Source: an uncultured Saprospiraceae bacterium (GTDB taxonomy: Bacteria > Bacteroidota > Bacteroidia > Chitinophagales > Saprospiraceae). Taken from it: a DNA stretch of 6,244 bases. Positions 5,304-6,244 of the stretch are shown piece after piece. Numbering within the stretch: position 1 is the stretch's first letter; every line of letters starts with the position of its first letter. The position numbers were made by a program, and so were the translations under genes. Location: positions 1-6,244 of the forward strand of contig CALGLY010000026.1 of assembly GCA_937959095.1 (NCBI GenBank), written 5' to 3'. The notes under the pieces are model-generated. The model had not been told where the DNA came from. It was given only the letters and a program-made list of their open reading frames with translations, and did not search any database.

Positions 5304-5873
5304 TTAAAACTTCAAACCTAACGCTATGGTAGGCGTAGTAATGATATTTTTGAACGCAAAATTATCCGAAAGCAAACCATCTTCGGATTTTTCTCCAAAA
5401 GTCAATTTTGCGCGATACCCTGCATTGATATAGACATTATTCAGGGGAATCCATTTATATCCTATTTGCGGTTCCATGAACCAATTTGTGATAGTGGTTT
5501 TCGTAAGAAGTAAGGGAATATCCCAGGTCTCGTAGCCTATCCAGGTGCCGATATAAAAATTATGAAGCGGCGAAAAATGATATTCTACCGCGAGGCTTAG
5601 GCTTTGTTCTATATCTGCATTCGGTGCGACCTGCGTGAATGTTCCTTCAAAAACATCTTCTAATACATAGCTTTGCGTAGCATAACGGATACCGAATGTC
5701 CTTTTCTCATCCATGATGCCTGCTTTTACATTAATTCCTGAATTGAGCCACGGTAGCACTTCCGATTCGATGAAAAATTGACGTTCTGTTTGTTTTTGGA
5801 ATAAGCCATCTTGGGCTTGTATACTACTACTTCCTACAAAGAAAAGCAGGAGTATAAAAAGAAGTTTTCTCAT
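5304..5873 (-). CDS. Small secreted protein, probable outer-membrane beta-barrel
   Basis: The 189-residue product starts at ATG 5873 with a clear signal peptide (RKLLFILLLFF, cleavage after IQA at 18-20, before QDG). The mature part is rich in alternating polar and aromatic/hydrophobic stretches that suit transmembrane beta strands: RTFGIRYATQSY, LSLAVEYHF, FYIGTWIGYETW, WFMEPQIGYKWI, VYINAGYRAKLTFG, and the last strand TPTIALGLKF. The chain ends in Phe, the usual C-terminal residue of outer-membrane barrels recognised by the BAM machinery. Size suggests about eight strands. No catalytic motif is seen and I cannot assign a family. It is convergent with the sigma operon, so not part of it. Its promoter is unclear: the best minus-strand -7 candidate is TAAACTTG (about 5939-5946), one base off consensus. 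A soluble periplasmic beta-rich protein is the alternative. Confidence 0.7.
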   Translation of the reverse strand: MRKLLFILLLFFVGSSSIQAQDGLFQKQTERQFFIESEVLPWLNSGINVKAGIMDEKRTFGIRYATQSYVLEDVFEGTFTQVAPNADIEQSLSLAVEYHFSPLHNFYIGTWIGYETWDIPLLLTKTTITNWFMEPQIGYKWIPLNNVYINAGYRAKLTFGEKSEDGLLSDNFAFKNIITTPTIALGLKF

Positions 5874-6040
5874 ATTTTTACTATTACGAATTGCCTACTA
5901 TTTCCAACAATTCCTGATACTTTGTTTATTCTTTTCACAAGTTTAAAAGGACTTGCGTATAAGTAAACGTTACAGATTGTCTGCTTATTGATAAATTTCG
6001 TTGAAATTGAACGTAAGTAGTCGGACAAAAAAGCTGAAGT

Positions 6041-6231
6041 GTGTATAACAAATTGCACTTTTTGTTCGAGTTATCAATAGCCCCATGCTTTAGCATGGGG
6101 GATTTAAGCAAAAAAGTAAGTTGGCTTTAGCCACTAGCCGCGTCTCGGTTGGAGGCTAAAGCCTCTTCATCTCTTAGATTTACACCCCAAGCTAAAGCAT
6201 GGGGCTATTGATTGTGCAATTTGTTATACAC
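6041..6231. repeat. 191-bp foldback element with nested inverted repeats (REP/MITE-like)
   Basis: The outermost 18 bp, GTGTATAACAAATTGCAC (6041-6058), return as the exact reverse complement at 6214-6231. Inside, 6074-6094 and 6191-6211 are a perfect 21-bp inverted pair, each overlapping a GC-rich hairpin: CCCCATGCT (6081-6089) with AGCATGGGG (6092-6100), and CCCCAAGCT (6185-6193) with AGCATGGGG (6196-6204, one mismatch). In the centre GGCTTTAGCC (6123-6132) is the reverse complement of GGCTAAAGCC (6154-6163). There is no ORF and no obvious target-site duplication. Such palindromes resemble REP elements mobilised in trans by RAYT/IS200-like transposases, or MITEs; which it is cannot be decided here. 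Confidence 0.8.
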
Positions 6232-6244
6232 CACACGTCCAATG

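Noticed and set aside
5946..5974. TGTAAC on the minus strand (complement of 5969-5974) as a second ECF promoter, for the barrel gene
   Set aside because: At 17-bp spacing the -10 position reads TCCTTT instead of CGTCTT, so only half of the motif is present.
5870..6058. A 62-codon minus-strand ORF just upstream of the barrel gene
   Set aside because: Its first codons lie in the terminal inverted repeat of the foldback element, it overlaps the barrel start by 4 bp, and the translation shows no domain. I treat 5874-6040 as an intergenic promoter region.

Overview
The window looks like a chromosomal stretch from a member of the Bacteroidota. The evidence is two promoters with the TAnnTTTG -7 element typical of that phylum, two DUF4252 proteins, a zinc-free membrane anti-sigma-like protein beside an ECF sigma factor, AT-rich spacers, and mostly weak Shine-Dalgarno sequences. 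I cannot name a genus.

Layout. (1) Positions 1-1594, minus strand: 531 N-terminal codons of a secreted M1-family zinc metallopeptidase, whose C-terminus lies beyond the left edge. (2) Positions 1595-3029: a 1.4-kb stretch with no conventional gene. It holds two tandem, diverged copies of what looks like a small-RNA gene (about 1888-2158 and 2536-2852). Each copy has a TATATTTG promoter, two local hairpins, a 49-nt block identical in both copies, and a Rho-independent terminator. The hairpin sequences differ between copies while the pairing is kept. The 49-nt block also contains a 13-codon ORF (MQNSKSEKVVQQM). This is the most interesting part of the window. (3) Positions 3030-5209, plus strand: ECF sigma factor, single-pass anti-sigma-like protein, and two paralogous secreted DUF4252 proteins, probably one operon. 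An ECF-type promoter (TGTAAC-17-CGTCTT) abuts the sigma start codon and suggests autoregulation. (4) Positions 5223-5292: a long inverted repeat between convergent genes. (5) Positions 5304-5873, minus strand: a small secreted protein that looks like an outer-membrane beta-barrel. (6) Positions 6041-6231: a 191-bp foldback element with nested inverted repeats, like a REP/MITE-type non-autonomous repeat.

Working model (inference): the anti-sigma protein would hold the sigma factor at the inner membrane until a signal frees it, and the sigma factor would then transcribe its own operon, including the two exported DUF4252 proteins. The tandem RNA genes end about 180 bp before the sigma gene and behind a strong terminator, so they are probably separate transcription units. 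A regulatory link to the sigma operon is possible but not shown.
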